From Jejuia sp047345485 (GTDB lineage Bacteria > Bacteroidota > Bacteroidia > Flavobacteriales > Flavobacteriaceae), in assembly GCF_047345485.1 (NCBI RefSeq), contig NZ_JBLFEN010000004.1, forward strand, positions 186,001 through 250,000: a DNA stretch of 64,000 nt. Reading direction: 5' to 3'. Below the pieces are notes generated by a model, which was given only the letters and a program-made list of their open reading frames with translations, made no database searches and was not told where the DNA came from. How positions within the stretch are numbered: the stretch's first letter is position 1; each line of letters starts with the position of its first letter. The position numbers were made by a program, and so were the translations under genes. Shown in pieces: positions 1 to 8,431 of this stretch.

Positions 1-611
1 AACCAATTGGGAAGTGTTTTTCCTGTAGATGCATTTTTGTCTAGTAAATAAATTGCTTTATCAAAACCACCATAAAGTATTTTATAGAGTTTAAACAAAA
101 TATTTACATCGGTTTGTTTTTCTCCTGGTAACGCTACGGGTGTTTTGTTTTCAAAAATACGGCTAGTTGTATCACCATTATATTTGTTTCTTAAAATAAC
201 ATAGTAATAATTATATAAAGTACCTTGTAACTGTAGCCCTAAAAATGCAATAATGGTATACCAAATATTAGTGTTTGTAATGTGCCATATCGTTAATAAA
301 AACAAGGCATTTAAAATAATATCAGATACAGAATCTAAATATCTGCCTGTATATGAAGGTGTGTTTTTTAATCTTGCCAATTCGCCGTCGGCTGCATCTA
401 AAATAGATTTTAAAATTATGAAGAAAGCCGCGTAAAGGTAATAGCCCTTAATAATACAAACTATAGCTAATAAACCAGAAATTACGAAACCTACAGTAAC
501 ATGTATGGCAGTAAAACTTGTGTTTTTAAGTGATTTAGAAATAATTTTTGCTATTGGTCTTCCATAATCAGAAAGATCAATGAATGTGTAAGCTTTAGGA
601 AGTTTGGACAT
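1..611 (-). CDS. CDP-alcohol phosphatidyltransferase family protein (partial, 3' end outside window)
   Basis: The minus-strand frame begins at an ATG at 611 (MSKLPKAYTFIDLSDYGRP) and stays open to base 1, so the C-terminus is missing. It carries the complete CDP-alcohol phosphatidyltransferase signature DGxxAR(x8)GxxxDxxxD, seen here as DGELAR, then G, then YLDSVSD. Enzymes of this integral-membrane family use the Mg-bound aspartates to transfer a phosphoalcohol from a CDP-alcohol during phospholipid synthesis. Hydrophobic stretches flank the motif, as expected. The acceptor alcohol cannot be read from the motif. The upstream neighbour on the same strand is the DUF4375 protein, 38 bases away. 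Confidence 0.88.
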   Translation of the reverse strand, partial: MSKLPKAYTFIDLSDYGRPIAKIISKSLKNTSFTAIHVTVGFVISGLLAIVCIIKGYYLYAAFFIILKSILDAADGELARLKNTPSYTGRYLDSVSDIILNALFLLTIWHITNTNIWYTIIAFLGLQLQGTLYNYYYVILRNKYNGDTTSRIFENKTPVALPGEKQTDVNILFKLYKILYGGFDKAIYLLDKNASTGKTLPNW

Positions 612-649
612 TTTTTAAAACGAAACAGATAATATTATGCAGAAATATA

Positions 650-1117
650 TCAGTACTCAAAATCTGTTTTTCGGCTTGCAATATAATCAATTAATAGTTT
701 AATAATGTTTTCTTTACTTTCTATAAGTTTAAATTCAAGTTGAGACCATACCTTTAAATCGTCTTTATGTAATTGTTTTACTTCTAGTCTTCTTTCAAAA
801 ATATTTTTGGGTATTGGTAAGTTTTTAAATACTCGAATGGCATTAGCGACGATGTTAGCAGACTCGCTTGCATTAATATTTGTAAAAGCCTGTAAAACCT
901 CATGTGCATACTCGCCCGATGTGTTATAGAAAAAACCAAATAACCCATTATTATTTATTTCGCTTTCAAAAATATCAATATATACAAAAGTTTTTTCGGC
1001 TTCCGATAATTTAGTAAAATGGCCTGTATTGTTAGCTTTATTCCAAAGTACAATACCAACTAATTCTATTATGTCGGTATCATTTTCTTGTTGTAGCGCA
1101 AAATCAATCTCGGTCAT
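650..1117 (-). CDS. DUF4375 (DMP19-like) protein
   Basis: A 155-residue soluble protein without signal peptide or membrane segment. The central part (about residues 40-100), with a Glu-rich helix followed by NNNGLFGFFYNTSGEYAHE and a helix ending in a run like ANAIRVF, matches my memory of the DUF4375/DMP19 family, whose hallmark is an N-N-G-x-x-x-F-F-x-N-S/T-S/G segment. Function in bacteria is unknown. The frame precedes the phosphatidyltransferase on the same strand, and the two may be cotranscribed. Confidence 0.72.
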   Translation of the reverse strand: MTEIDFALQQENDTDIIELVGIVLWNKANNTGHFTKLSEAEKTFVYIDIFESEINNNGLFGFFYNTSGEYAHEVLQAFTNINASESANIVANAIRVFKNLPIPKNIFERRLEVKQLHKDDLKVWSQLEFKLIESKENIIKLLIDYIASRKTDFEY

Positions 1118-1401
1118 GTAATTAATTAAATGGGTGTTAATTGTATATCTATTTTACGTATTGTTATGGCAATATCTATATTAAGTATATTATTAACTAA
1201 TTTATTTGTGTGCAATTTTATGATTTAAACTAGTGTTTTAAATACGATAATATATTTATATGTTTTGAGTATGAAAATTATAAGGCTTTACCTTAGAGTT
1301 TTTAAACCTATTTTTATGACATAAAAGCTAAAATACTTTATGCAATTTAGAGGGGAGAAGTTTGGTATGTTTATTGCTTTATATATAACAAAATAATAAT
1401 T

Positions 1402-1686
1402 ATGGAATTAGAACATTTAAATAAATATAAAAAATTGGCCTTAAGTATTTTACTTGATGCTATTGGTATGATAACGTTTATAGATATCATTTGGGCACCT
1501 GCATCGGCATATTTTATGAGTAAGATGTACAAAGGCAATAGAGGGAAAATAGCTGGTTTTGTATCTTTTATAGAAGAAATTATTCCAGGTTTTGATATTA
1601 TACCTACGTTTACAATAATGTGGTTTTTAACTTATGTTTTTCAAAAGGAAGAAAAACCTGTAACTGTTGAAGTTGACGCAGAATAA
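1402..1686 (+). CDS. Small conserved membrane protein
   Basis: A 94-residue protein with two hydrophobic segments, about residues 12-38 and 68-82, joined by a basic loop (SKMYKGNRGKIAG). The pattern D-A-I-G at the start of the first helix, I-W-A-P-A-S-A at its end and E-E-I-I-P-G-x-D-x-I-P-T-F-T before the second recurs, as far as I recall, in small Bacteroidota membrane proteins of unknown role. It is a single-gene unit closed by the terminator at 1693-1729. No function can be assigned. Confidence 0.75.
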   Translation: MELEHLNKYKKLALSILLDAIGMITFIDIIWAPASAYFMSKMYKGNRGKIAGFVSFIEEIIPGFDIIPTFTIMWFLTYVFQKEEKPVTVEVDAE

Positions 1687-1692
1687 AGCAAT

Positions 1693-1729
1693 AAAAAAAA
1701 TCCCTTTCAAATTTTGAAAGGGATTTTTA
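1693..1729. terminator. Bidirectional rho-independent terminator
   Basis: A perfect stem, ATCCCTTTCAAA against TTTGAAAGGGAT, is flanked by an A-run on the left and a T-run on the right. It can end the 94-residue membrane protein gene on the plus strand and the lipoprotein gene on the minus strand, which converge here. The CCCTTT/AAAGGG core recurs in terminators at 48.2, 49.1 and 49.9 kb. Confidence 0.85.
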
Positions 1730-1770
1730 TTTAAGGTAATCGCTTATCCTTAATGTATTTCATTGCGTTG

Positions 1771-2352
1771 TTATTGAATTTCAACATTCTGGAAAGTGAG
1801 GTTAATATCTTCTGATCCTCCAGTAGCTGCACCAAATTCATCAGAAACATCAACAGATGTTGGTTCATGAATTAATACTATTTGAAGATTACCACTACCA
1901 GCTGCACCAGCAACCCATGTCGTATTTACACCTAAACTACTTCCATCAGGACCTTCAATATCATCACTATCTCTAGTCATGGTTAAGTCTAAACCACTTA
2001 CAGCATATACAAAAAAGTGCTCATCTGCTTCAGGTATAATATCGTCATTTAGTACATCTTCAGGATCATTAGGATCTTCTTCAGCATTAAGTAACGAAAG
2101 CGATAAAGAGTAGGTTGCTCCAGAAGTAAAGCTTCCAGAAACAGAGCTTGTTGATGCTCCATTTTGACCATCAGGTGCAACATCAGCCATAATTACAACA
2201 TCCGAAGGATCAGCATCATTAGTAAAGGTTAAACTTACATTTGTAATTTGCTCTTCTTCTATAACTGGTGCTGGTGTGTCATCATCGTCAGAACAAGATG
2301 TAACAAGTGTTAAACAGAATATAGCTCCGATAAAAAATTTACTAGTTTTCAT
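1771..2352 (-). CDS. Lipoprotein linked to a TonB-dependent receptor
   Basis: The chosen start (MKTSKFFIGAIF) gives a type II signal peptide with lipobox LVTSC, followed by an acidic SDDDD linker typical of surface-exposed Bacteroidota lipoproteins (lipoprotein export signal). An ATG ten codons upstream would put charged residues before the signal peptide and is less likely. The mature part is Asp/Glu-rich and predicted to be beta-rich, with the repeated theme SLTFTND and NLTFQNV at either end. It sits 66 bases downstream of the TonB receptor on the same strand, so it is probably the surface partner of that transporter. The ligand is unknown; the acidic surface and the neighbouring His/Cys-rich protein suggest a metal, which is inference. 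Confidence 0.8.
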   Translation of the reverse strand: MKTSKFFIGAIFCLTLVTSCSDDDDTPAPVIEEEQITNVSLTFTNDADPSDVVIMADVAPDGQNGASTSSVSGSFTSGATYSLSLSLLNAEEDPNDPEDVLNDDIIPEADEHFFVYAVSGLDLTMTRDSDDIEGPDGSSLGVNTTWVAGAAGSGNLQIVLIHEPTSVDVSDEFGAATGGSEDINLTFQNVEIQ

Positions 2353-2418
2353 AAGATTTGAATTTAAAAAATTGAATTTCATTGTTTTAAAATTTAAAGA
2401 TGTTAGAATTTATTTATG

Positions 2419-4857
2419 TTAATAATTAAGTTTTATTTGTAATGTTATATTTCTTCCTACTTCATCTGCAAAAAAGCGTAGACGGTTTAAATAGTTTCTG
2501 TAAGAGGTGTCAAAAATATTATGTATTCCAAATCCAATGTTTAATTTAGTTTTGTAACTTAATGGAAATGTAGCTTCAGTATAAAAATGCAAAAGATGAT
2601 AAGCGGGCGGTGGTGTGCTAATATCTAGCAGAATACGTTCGTCATTTAGTGCATCTTCCACTTCAAAATTAAAATCTGGAAATTCGTTTTGCTCAAAAGA
2701 CCATTCAGACTGTAAATTGGCTGAGAAATTGTACCATGCCTCTTTTTTAAATGTAATTTTATTAATTGTATTAAAAGCTGGTATGTCTATTAAAGGCATA
2801 TTTGCAGTAACATCATAACCTTTTATAAAAGCTGTTTTATTTTGTAATTCTATAGTATTAGAAATATCAAAATTTGTAGTAACATCAATACCAAAAAATT
2901 GCGCATTGGTTTGTTGGTATTCCCATATAGGAAATGGCCCTCTCGATGTTCTCAAAAAATTAAAAGGTCTTAAATAAATATAATTTTTAATGTTATTATA
3001 AAAAACTTCAGTTGTGAAATTTAATTTTGAGGTGTTATAGTTATAAGATGCTGAAACTCTATTTGATATTTCTTTATCAAACCGGATATCTCCAATTTCA
3101 AATCTTGCTGCAGAATGATGCAAACCGTCGCTAAATAACTCTGAGGCATTTGGAGGTCTACTAGTTAGTGCATAGTTGGTTAATATAGAGCTTTCATTAT
3201 TTAAATTATATGTTAACCCTGCCGATGCAGATATATTATGATAGTTAAATATAGGGTTTGTTAAAAACTGATTTGCACTAAAATCAATAACTCCAAACTC
3301 TATATCATTACCAAATACAGAGCCTGTTATAATATCATTAAAGGTATCGCTATAGTTTCTCTCTACCCATCGTGAGACCAGATAAAACTTTTGAGTATCT
3401 ATTCTATTAAAATCATACCTAATACCTGCATCAATAACCAAATCATCATTAATTTTCCACTCGGTAGTTGTATAAATGCCAAAATCATATTTATCATAAT
3501 CAGGAATTAAACGCCTTATACCTGTAGCAGGATTAGCAAAATTATTTTGGTAACGTCCTAATAAGCCAAAATTTATTTTTCGATTTAGGTTAGCATCTAA
3601 ATCAACATCTGCTAAAAGCGTATGCGTTTTTAGTTCTAAGTTTACCGCAGCTCTATTTCTAAGTTCGCCTCGTCTTCTATCAAATTCTAGTCTTTTATTA
3701 TTTTGATAGTCATATTGTACCGTTATTTTTCCAAAGTTTGAAAAACGCTTGTAATAACTTGCTTTTGCTAAGTGATGCGTAATATCTTGTTTTGGAGGAT
3801 TAATATCATAAGTAAAATCTTCTATAAAAATAGGCTGTCTAGAATTTATAGAGCGTGCTAAATCAAAAATACTACCAATATGTGATGTACGTAAAATACC
3901 TACTTCGTTATCTAAATAGCTGTAATAAAATTCGAAACCAGATTCTAATTTCTTTTTACCAAATAAGGCAGATATTCCTGTAGCTTCTAAACCTGTATTG
4001 CTTAAGTTATAATTTGGTGCGTTAAAATCACCATTTTTCTTATAAGATGCTTGTAACTGTGCAAACCACCCAGATTCATAATTTTTATTAAGTTGTGTAT
4101 TTACATTAAATCCTTTGCCGTTAGTTTGACCTCCAAGAATAGTTTTACCATACAACGTGTCTTTTAATATGGGTCTAGAGGGTTTTATAACAATAACACC
4201 ACCTACGGCATCGCCACCATAAGCAAGTGCACCAGCACCTTTGATTACCGAAATTTGATCTGCTGAATTTATGTCAATACTTGGTGCATGCTCAATACCC
4301 CATTCTTGGTCTTGTAATCTTACATTATTACTCAAAATTAAAATCCTACTACTGTGCATACCATTAATTACAGGTTTTACAATAGAGTTTCCTGTGTTAA
4401 TAGAAGATACGCCAGCTACTTCTTTTAAAGCATCTCCTAAATTTAAGTTACTAAACCGTTCAATGGTTTTATGACTAATAACAGACTCTTGTTTCGTTTT
4501 AGTAGTTTTCTTAAAGGTATTTCCAGAAAGCTTTACTTCAAGCAGCTCCTCTATATGATGTTCCATACTAATCTTCTTGTATGTATCACCATCAATAACA
4601 ATAGTAATGCGTTTAGTTTCGCAACCAACGTGAGATATCACTAAAATGAGCTTGCCATTACACAGATTTTTAATAGAAAATTTACCATTAATATCTGCTG
4701 TAGTGTAACTGTTTAAGGATTCTATACGAACTGTAGCTCCAGACATTGGTGTACTATCGTGAAAATCTAGTACTTCACCAATAAAAGTATGGTTACAATT
4801 TTGAGAGTGGATTGTACCAATAAAGCACAGTACCACAATCAATAAATTGTGTTTCAT
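2419..4857 (-). CDS. TonB-dependent outer-membrane receptor
   Basis: An 812-residue receptor with signal peptide (residues 1-18), a carboxypeptidase-regulatory-like domain (about 25-95; GEVLDFHDSTPMSGATVRIES), a plug domain (about 115-225; ISHKTIERFSNLNLGDALKEVAGV and the loop VIKGAGALAYGGDAVGGVI), then a beta-barrel ending in aromatic-rich ITLQIKLNY. Such proteins import scarce ligands across the outer membrane using TonB energy. The downstream lipoprotein and upstream small His/Cys-rich exported protein are on the same strand and probably one operon. This arrangement resembles Bacteroidota loci that I associate with divalent metal or metallophore uptake, but the substrate is inferred only. 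Confidence 0.9.
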   Translation of the reverse strand: MKHNLLIVVLCFIGTIHSQNCNHTFIGEVLDFHDSTPMSGATVRIESLNSYTTADINGKFSIKNLCNGKLILVISHVGCETKRITIVIDGDTYKKISMEHHIEELLEVKLSGNTFKKTTKTKQESVISHKTIERFSNLNLGDALKEVAGVSSINTGNSIVKPVINGMHSSRILILSNNVRLQDQEWGIEHAPSIDINSADQISVIKGAGALAYGGDAVGGVIVIKPSRPILKDTLYGKTILGGQTNGKGFNVNTQLNKNYESGWFAQLQASYKKNGDFNAPNYNLSNTGLEATGISALFGKKKLESGFEFYYSYLDNEVGILRTSHIGSIFDLARSINSRQPIFIEDFTYDINPPKQDITHHLAKASYYKRFSNFGKITVQYDYQNNKRLEFDRRRGELRNRAAVNLELKTHTLLADVDLDANLNRKINFGLLGRYQNNFANPATGIRRLIPDYDKYDFGIYTTTEWKINDDLVIDAGIRYDFNRIDTQKFYLVSRWVERNYSDTFNDIITGSVFGNDIEFGVIDFSANQFLTNPIFNYHNISASAGLTYNLNNESSILTNYALTSRPPNASELFSDGLHHSAARFEIGDIRFDKEISNRVSASYNYNTSKLNFTTEVFYNNIKNYIYLRPFNFLRTSRGPFPIWEYQQTNAQFFGIDVTTNFDISNTIELQNKTAFIKGYDVTANMPLIDIPAFNTINKITFKKEAWYNFSANLQSEWSFEQNEFPDFNFEVEDALNDERILLDISTPPPAYHLLHFYTEATFPLSYKTKLNIGFGIHNIFDTSYRNYLNRLRFFADEVGRNITLQIKLNY

Positions 4858-4897
4858 TATGTTATGTTTTGTATTATTTTTCTAGTTTAAATAAAAT

Positions 4898-5230
4898 TTA
4901 AACTAGCGCAGGCGGGCCTCGTAAAGAGAATGATAATGCTTTATAGTCATAAAAAAAACTATATGTTAATGACGCAATATCAAAATTATTAATTGTAAGT
5001 GTAGTAAATTTACAATTTTCAGATTTAAAATCGTGTTTTTGTAGGTTGTATTTTAAGAGTACACAATCTGTTTCACATTCGTGAAAATTAGCTGTATCAT
5101 GATTTGAACATAGGGGATGATCTTCATGCTCAAATATATGAGCAATTTTAATACCAATAGGCATTAGTAGAGTCACTACAATTAGTGCAGATAGTATTCT
5201 TAAGCCTATATTTTTTTGAGGTATATTCAA
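4898..5230 (-). CDS. His/Cys-rich exported small protein, putative metal-related
   Basis: A 110-residue protein with an N-terminal membrane or signal segment (about residues 9-28) followed by a metal-ligand-rich stretch, HIFEHEDHPLCSNHD, then FHECETDC and further Cys. It ends with the motif SLRGPPALV; I recall the terminal RGPP motif from similar small proteins preceding TonB receptors in this phylum. The high His/Cys density in a predicted exported region suggests binding of Zn, Cu or a similar ion. It lies 40 bases upstream of the receptor, so it likely starts that operon. The function is inferred from composition and context. Confidence 0.7.
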   Translation of the reverse strand: MNIPQKNIGLRILSALIVVTLLMPIGIKIAHIFEHEDHPLCSNHDTANFHECETDCVLLKYNLQKHDFKSENCKFTTLTINNFDIASLTYSFFYDYKALSFSLRGPPALV

Positions 5231-5235
5231 TATAT

Positions 5236-5538
5236 TTAATCTGCGAACCTTTTAAAACCTAATCTTACAAGCATCTTCTTTTCAAATTGCCAAAAGAATT
5301 TAAATTGCCCTAATGCCCAACCAAAAAACACTAATAGAAACTGGTACATTATAAAAAGGATAATAATTCTAACTATCCAGTATCCAACTGTGGTAAACGT
5401 TTCAGGTGTAATATTAAAGTAAGAAAGTATTGGTTTTCCAATGTAAGACGCTGTAGAACCTGTAATTGCAAAAACCATCAATATTAAAATGATTTGCAAA
5501 TTGGATTCTATACCCCAACGTTCTTTTAACTTTTTCAC
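5236..5538 (-). CDS. Small membrane protein, DUF6787-like
   Basis: A 100-residue protein with two transmembrane segments (about residues 15-38 and 50-75) and a conserved-looking C-terminal tail ending KKMLVRLGFKRF. The start MKKLKERWGI and this tail match my memory of the DUF6787 family, which is confined to Bacteroidota and sometimes misannotated as diacylglyceryl transferase. Its stop is 5 bases from the start of the His/Cys-rich gene. Function unknown. Confidence 0.7.
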   Translation of the reverse strand: MKKLKERWGIESNLQIILILMVFAITGSTASYIGKPILSYFNITPETFTTVGYWIVRIIILFIMYQFLLVFFGWALGQFKFFWQFEKKMLVRLGFKRFAD

Positions 5539-5573
5539 TCATGCAATTTGCGAGCAAAAATATTAAAATAATA

Positions 5574-6017
5574 TCAAATTCTAGGTACAAATGGCCCTAA
5601 TCTTTGGTTATATGTGAGTTGAAAATAAATAAAGTAATTATAAAGTAGATAATTTACTTCATAACCGTAGTCTGTACCATATTGGTAATTAATTTGTAAT
5701 TCGTATAGACTAGGATCAAATTGTTGAGGTTGTAAAACACGTTGATTCCATTCTATAACATAAAAATTATTTCTATTTTCTAAAAATTGTTGAGAATAAA
5801 AATTACGTGGACGCGCTGATGCATTAACCCAAAAGTTAAACCCTGGTTCAATAATTATAATTTCATATTCCGTTTTATCACTAGTTATTTTAACAGTGTC
5901 ATTTGCTGCAAGATTTGTTTCTTGATGTGCTTTATTGTTTTTGGTATTAACAGTTTTTGAGGTGTTACAGGCTAGAATAAAACTACAAATAAGTACTATG
6001 TAAAGTGTATTTTTCAT
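5574..6017 (-). CDS. DUF6146 lipoprotein
   Basis: A 147-residue protein with a lipobox signal peptide (FILAC at about residues 14-18) and a mature domain holding EYEIIIIEPGFNFWVNASARP, YSQQFLENRN, QINYQYGTDYGYEVNYLLYNYFIYF and the terminal RLGPFVPRI. These blocks are characteristic of the DUF6146 family of Bacteroidota as I remember it. It is probably anchored to a membrane facing the periplasm. No enzyme motif is visible and the role is unknown. Confidence 0.82.
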   Translation of the reverse strand: MKNTLYIVLICSFILACNTSKTVNTKNNKAHQETNLAANDTVKITSDKTEYEIIIIEPGFNFWVNASARPRNFYSQQFLENRNNFYVIEWNQRVLQPQQFDPSLYELQINYQYGTDYGYEVNYLLYNYFIYFQLTYNQRLGPFVPRI

Positions 6018-6118
6018 TATTATTTTATTTTATAATTCAAAAGTATATTTAAGCTAACACTCTTAAAAATTATAATGAGTTAACACACGCTTTTAATGAG
6101 TAAACTACGTTGTCTAAA

Positions 6119-6498
6119 TTAATCAATTTTTATTTCTTTTATTTTTAAAAAGCCATTTGTCAATTTTGTTATCAAATAGCGTTTTTTATCATGATTATTA
6201 CATGACGCGAAAGTTAGAATTGAATCTGAAGATATAGTCCAGAATGTTTTTTGATTTTGTTTTTTACGATATGAAGTGTTTCCACATCTATTAGCTATTT
6301 CATTGTATTTAATATAATACCATTGCTATAAAATTCATATCCAAAATCTTGTGTGTTTAGTTTATTAACCTTAGTAAATATATCCATGGTTTTATTGTAT
6401 CTCCAACATCCAATAAGTTTATTATTAAGTTGATTATATGATAAAGGAAAAAAAGAAACTAAAGTTAGCACTAGTATTATAAAAGTTGTTTTAAGCAT
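6119..6498 (-). pseudogene. Frameshifted exported lipocalin-like protein (or sequencing error)
   Basis: The frame from ATG 6498 encodes a signal peptide and NNKLIGCWRYNK, then stops after GIILNTMK at 6295. Adding one base in the AAA run just before the break restores an uninterrupted frame (LKYNEIANRCGN, FWTISSDSILTFAS, KRYLITKLTNGFLKIKEI) to a TAA at 6119-6121, giving about 126 residues. That reconstructed length and the G-C-W-R-Y start fit a small lipocalin-like secreted protein (family assignment tentative). A one-base deletion in a homopolymer may be real decay, phase variation or a read error. Confidence 0.7.
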
Positions 6499-6567
6499 TA
6501 GTTTCTCTTTAAAATATTTTTACTTTCAATAACTCAAAAATTATACCTAAAAACATAATAACAAGGT

Positions 6568-6596
6568 AAAAAAAAAGCCAACTCATAAAGTTGGCT
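6568..6596 (-). terminator. Rho-independent terminator of the DUF937 gene
   Basis: The stem AGCCAACT / AGTTGGCT with a short loop is followed, reading on the minus strand, by a run of nine T. It lies 25 bases past the stop of the DUF937 gene. Confidence 0.85.
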
Positions 6597-6620
6597 CTAT
6601 TAAATTATGTTGATTTGAGA

Positions 6621-7262
6621 TTATTTACCTCCAAACAAGCCACCTAATAAACCACCAAGGCCACCCTTACTTTTGCTACCTCCTAAAACCATACCAGCTA
6701 CATCATCAACAATACTACCGTCACCATCTGCATCAAGTATAGATTCTAAAAAGCTTTGTTCTTGTTTTGCAGAATTACCACCAAGTAATCCTCCAAGTAA
6801 ATCTCCTATACCGTTAGAAGAACTTACGTTGTTTTGTCTAGTTTGTTTTCCTAGTACACCCATTAATATTGGAGCAGCTACTTTTAAAATATTACCAACA
6901 GAACCTGCATCAAGTCCAGATTTTTGTCCAAGAACCTGCTCTACACCTTGTCTTTTTTGTCCTAAAACGTGTCCTAAAATTTTATCACCATCATTCTTTA
7001 CATTTTCATCAACACCACCACCAAATAAACCACCAAGGTTGTCAAGGATACTACCATCGTGTTTGTTGTTTAAGGCATTCATTAATCCTTCAGCACCTTG
7101 TGGTGAAGCTGCAGCATTACGTTGCATAGCTTTCATTAATACAGGTAGTGCCATAGTTAATACACTACTTGTTTTATTTTGATCGGTTCCTGTGGATCCT
7201 GAAACACCACTTATAATTGTTTTTCCAAGGTCGCTGTTTAATAAATCTAAAATTCCAGACAT
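6621..7262 (-). CDS. DUF937 family protein
   Basis: A 213-residue cytoplasmic-looking protein, MSGILDLLNSDLGKTIISG at the start, with low-complexity Gly/Leu segments (GLGGLLGGLFGGK at the end) and a repeated unit around LPVLMKAMQRNA and APILMGVLGK. A DADGDGSIVDDV segment looks like a Ca-binding or EF-hand-type loop. The layout matches DUF937 (YidB-like) proteins. A biochemical role is not known. It is a single gene with its own terminator. Confidence 0.85.
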   Translation of the reverse strand: MSGILDLLNSDLGKTIISGVSGSTGTDQNKTSSVLTMALPVLMKAMQRNAAASPQGAEGLMNALNNKHDGSILDNLGGLFGGGVDENVKNDGDKILGHVLGQKRQGVEQVLGQKSGLDAGSVGNILKVAAPILMGVLGKQTRQNNVSSSNGIGDLLGGLLGGNSAKQEQSFLESILDADGDGSIVDDVAGMVLGGSKSKGGLGGLLGGLFGGK

Positions 7263-7310
7263 TTTTATATTGTTTTTTAATTAATAAATAAAATTGGATT
7301 TTCAATGTAC

Positions 7311-7343
7311 AAAAAAAGTCCCAACTTCTACAGTTAGGACTCA
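7311..7343 (-). terminator. Rho-independent terminator after serA
   Basis: On the minus strand GTCCTAAC pairs with GTTGGGAC (one mismatch) around a 12-base loop and is followed by seven T. It ends the serC-serA transcript. Confidence 0.8.
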
Positions 7344-7374
7344 AATATCATAAATAGGTCACATTTTAAATACC

Positions 7375-8325
7375 CTAGCCTAGGATACTTACAATTTGTG
7401 ACGCTAGTTCTGTACCAATTCTATCTTGTGCTTCATTTGTAGCAGCACCTGTATGCGGTGTTAATGATAATGCAGAATTCATTAATAATTGAATTTCTGG
7501 TTTTGGTTCTTTTTCAAACACATCAAGAGCCGCTCTAGATACTTTACCGCTTTCAATAGCTTTTACTAATGCAACTTCGTTAACCACTCCACCACGCGCA
7601 GCATTGGCTAAAATTACACCATCTTTCATGATATTAAATTCTGCTTCATCAATTACGTAATCTTTTTGAGCAGGAACATGAAGTGTTATAAAATCTGATT
7701 GTTTTAAAACCTCTTCTTTAGAAATAGTTTCTATATTGAAGTTTACTTTTTGCCCATCAAAAAAATCTAATTCTAAATTTGCCTTTTCTAAGAAAGGATC
7801 AAAAGCAATGACTTTCATGCCAGCGCCAAGAGCTACTTTAGCAGTTGCTTGACCGATACGTCCAAAACCTAAAACTCCAAGTGTTTTACCCTTTAATTCT
7901 GTGCCTTTAGCATAGGCTTTCTTTAATCCTTTAAAGTTGCTATCGCCTTCAAGCGGCATTTCTCTATTAGAGTTATGTATAAAACGCGCTAAACCATATA
8001 AATGACCAAACACTAATTCTGCCACAGAATGTGATGAAGCAGCTGGCGTGTTAATAACATGTAATCCTTTTTCTCTAGCATACTCTACATCTATATTATC
8101 CATTCCTACACCACCACGACCTATAATTTTAAGTCCTGGGCAAGCATCAATTAAATCTTTGCGAACAGTGGTTGCACTTCGTACTAAAAGTACAGAAATA
8201 TCTTTTTCGTTGATATAATTAATTAACTGCTCTTGAGCTACGGTAGTTGTACTTACGTTGTAACCAGCTTTTTCTAAAGCATCAATTCCACTTTGTGAAA
8301 TACCGTCGTTTGCTAATATGTTCAT
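7375..8325 (-). CDS. serA: D-3-phosphoglycerate dehydrogenase
   Basis: Oxidises 3-phosphoglycerate to 3-phosphohydroxypyruvate with NAD+, the first step of serine synthesis. The 316-residue protein is the short form: substrate-binding half, Rossmann domain with GFGRIG at about residues 153-158, the catalytic Arg in NAARGGVVNE, the Glu in the following strand and the His in LTPHTGAAT. It has no C-terminal ACT domain, so it is not expected to show the classical ACT-mediated feedback by serine. It lies 106 bases downstream of serC on the same strand; the spacer holds a paired inverted repeat. Confidence 0.93.
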   Translation of the reverse strand: MNILANDGISQSGIDALEKAGYNVSTTTVAQEQLINYINEKDISVLLVRSATTVRKDLIDACPGLKIIGRGGVGMDNIDVEYAREKGLHVINTPAASSHSVAELVFGHLYGLARFIHNSNREMPLEGDSNFKGLKKAYAKGTELKGKTLGVLGFGRIGQATAKVALGAGMKVIAFDPFLEKANLELDFFDGQKVNFNIETISKEEVLKQSDFITLHVPAQKDYVIDEAEFNIMKDGVILANAARGGVVNEVALVKAIESGKVSRAALDVFEKEPKPEIQLLMNSALSLTPHTGAATNEAQDRIGTELASQIVSILG

Positions 8326-8343
8326 TCAAATTCTATTTTTTTT

Positions 8344-8415
8344 ATTTCCACGAAGGTGGAAATCTTTTTGTTAATTATTTGGTTAGTTTCTTGAGATTTC
8401 CAACTTCGCGGAAAT
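8344..8415. repeat. Pair of inverted palindromic repeats between serC and serA
   Basis: Two 21-bp units, at 8344-8364 and 8395-8415, are inverted copies of one another with two differences; the first is itself a hairpin, TTTCCAC / GTGGAAA. They resemble small REP-like palindromes. Being inside the serC-serA spacer they could fold in the mRNA and shift the relative expression of the two genes. Confidence 0.7.
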
Positions 8416-8431
8416 GAAAAAGAAAATTTAA

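Noticed and set aside
6673..7182. Long open frame opposite the DUF937 gene
   Set aside because: It is the antisense of a Gly/Ser-rich gene, has a biased Pro/Ser composition and no independent start context.
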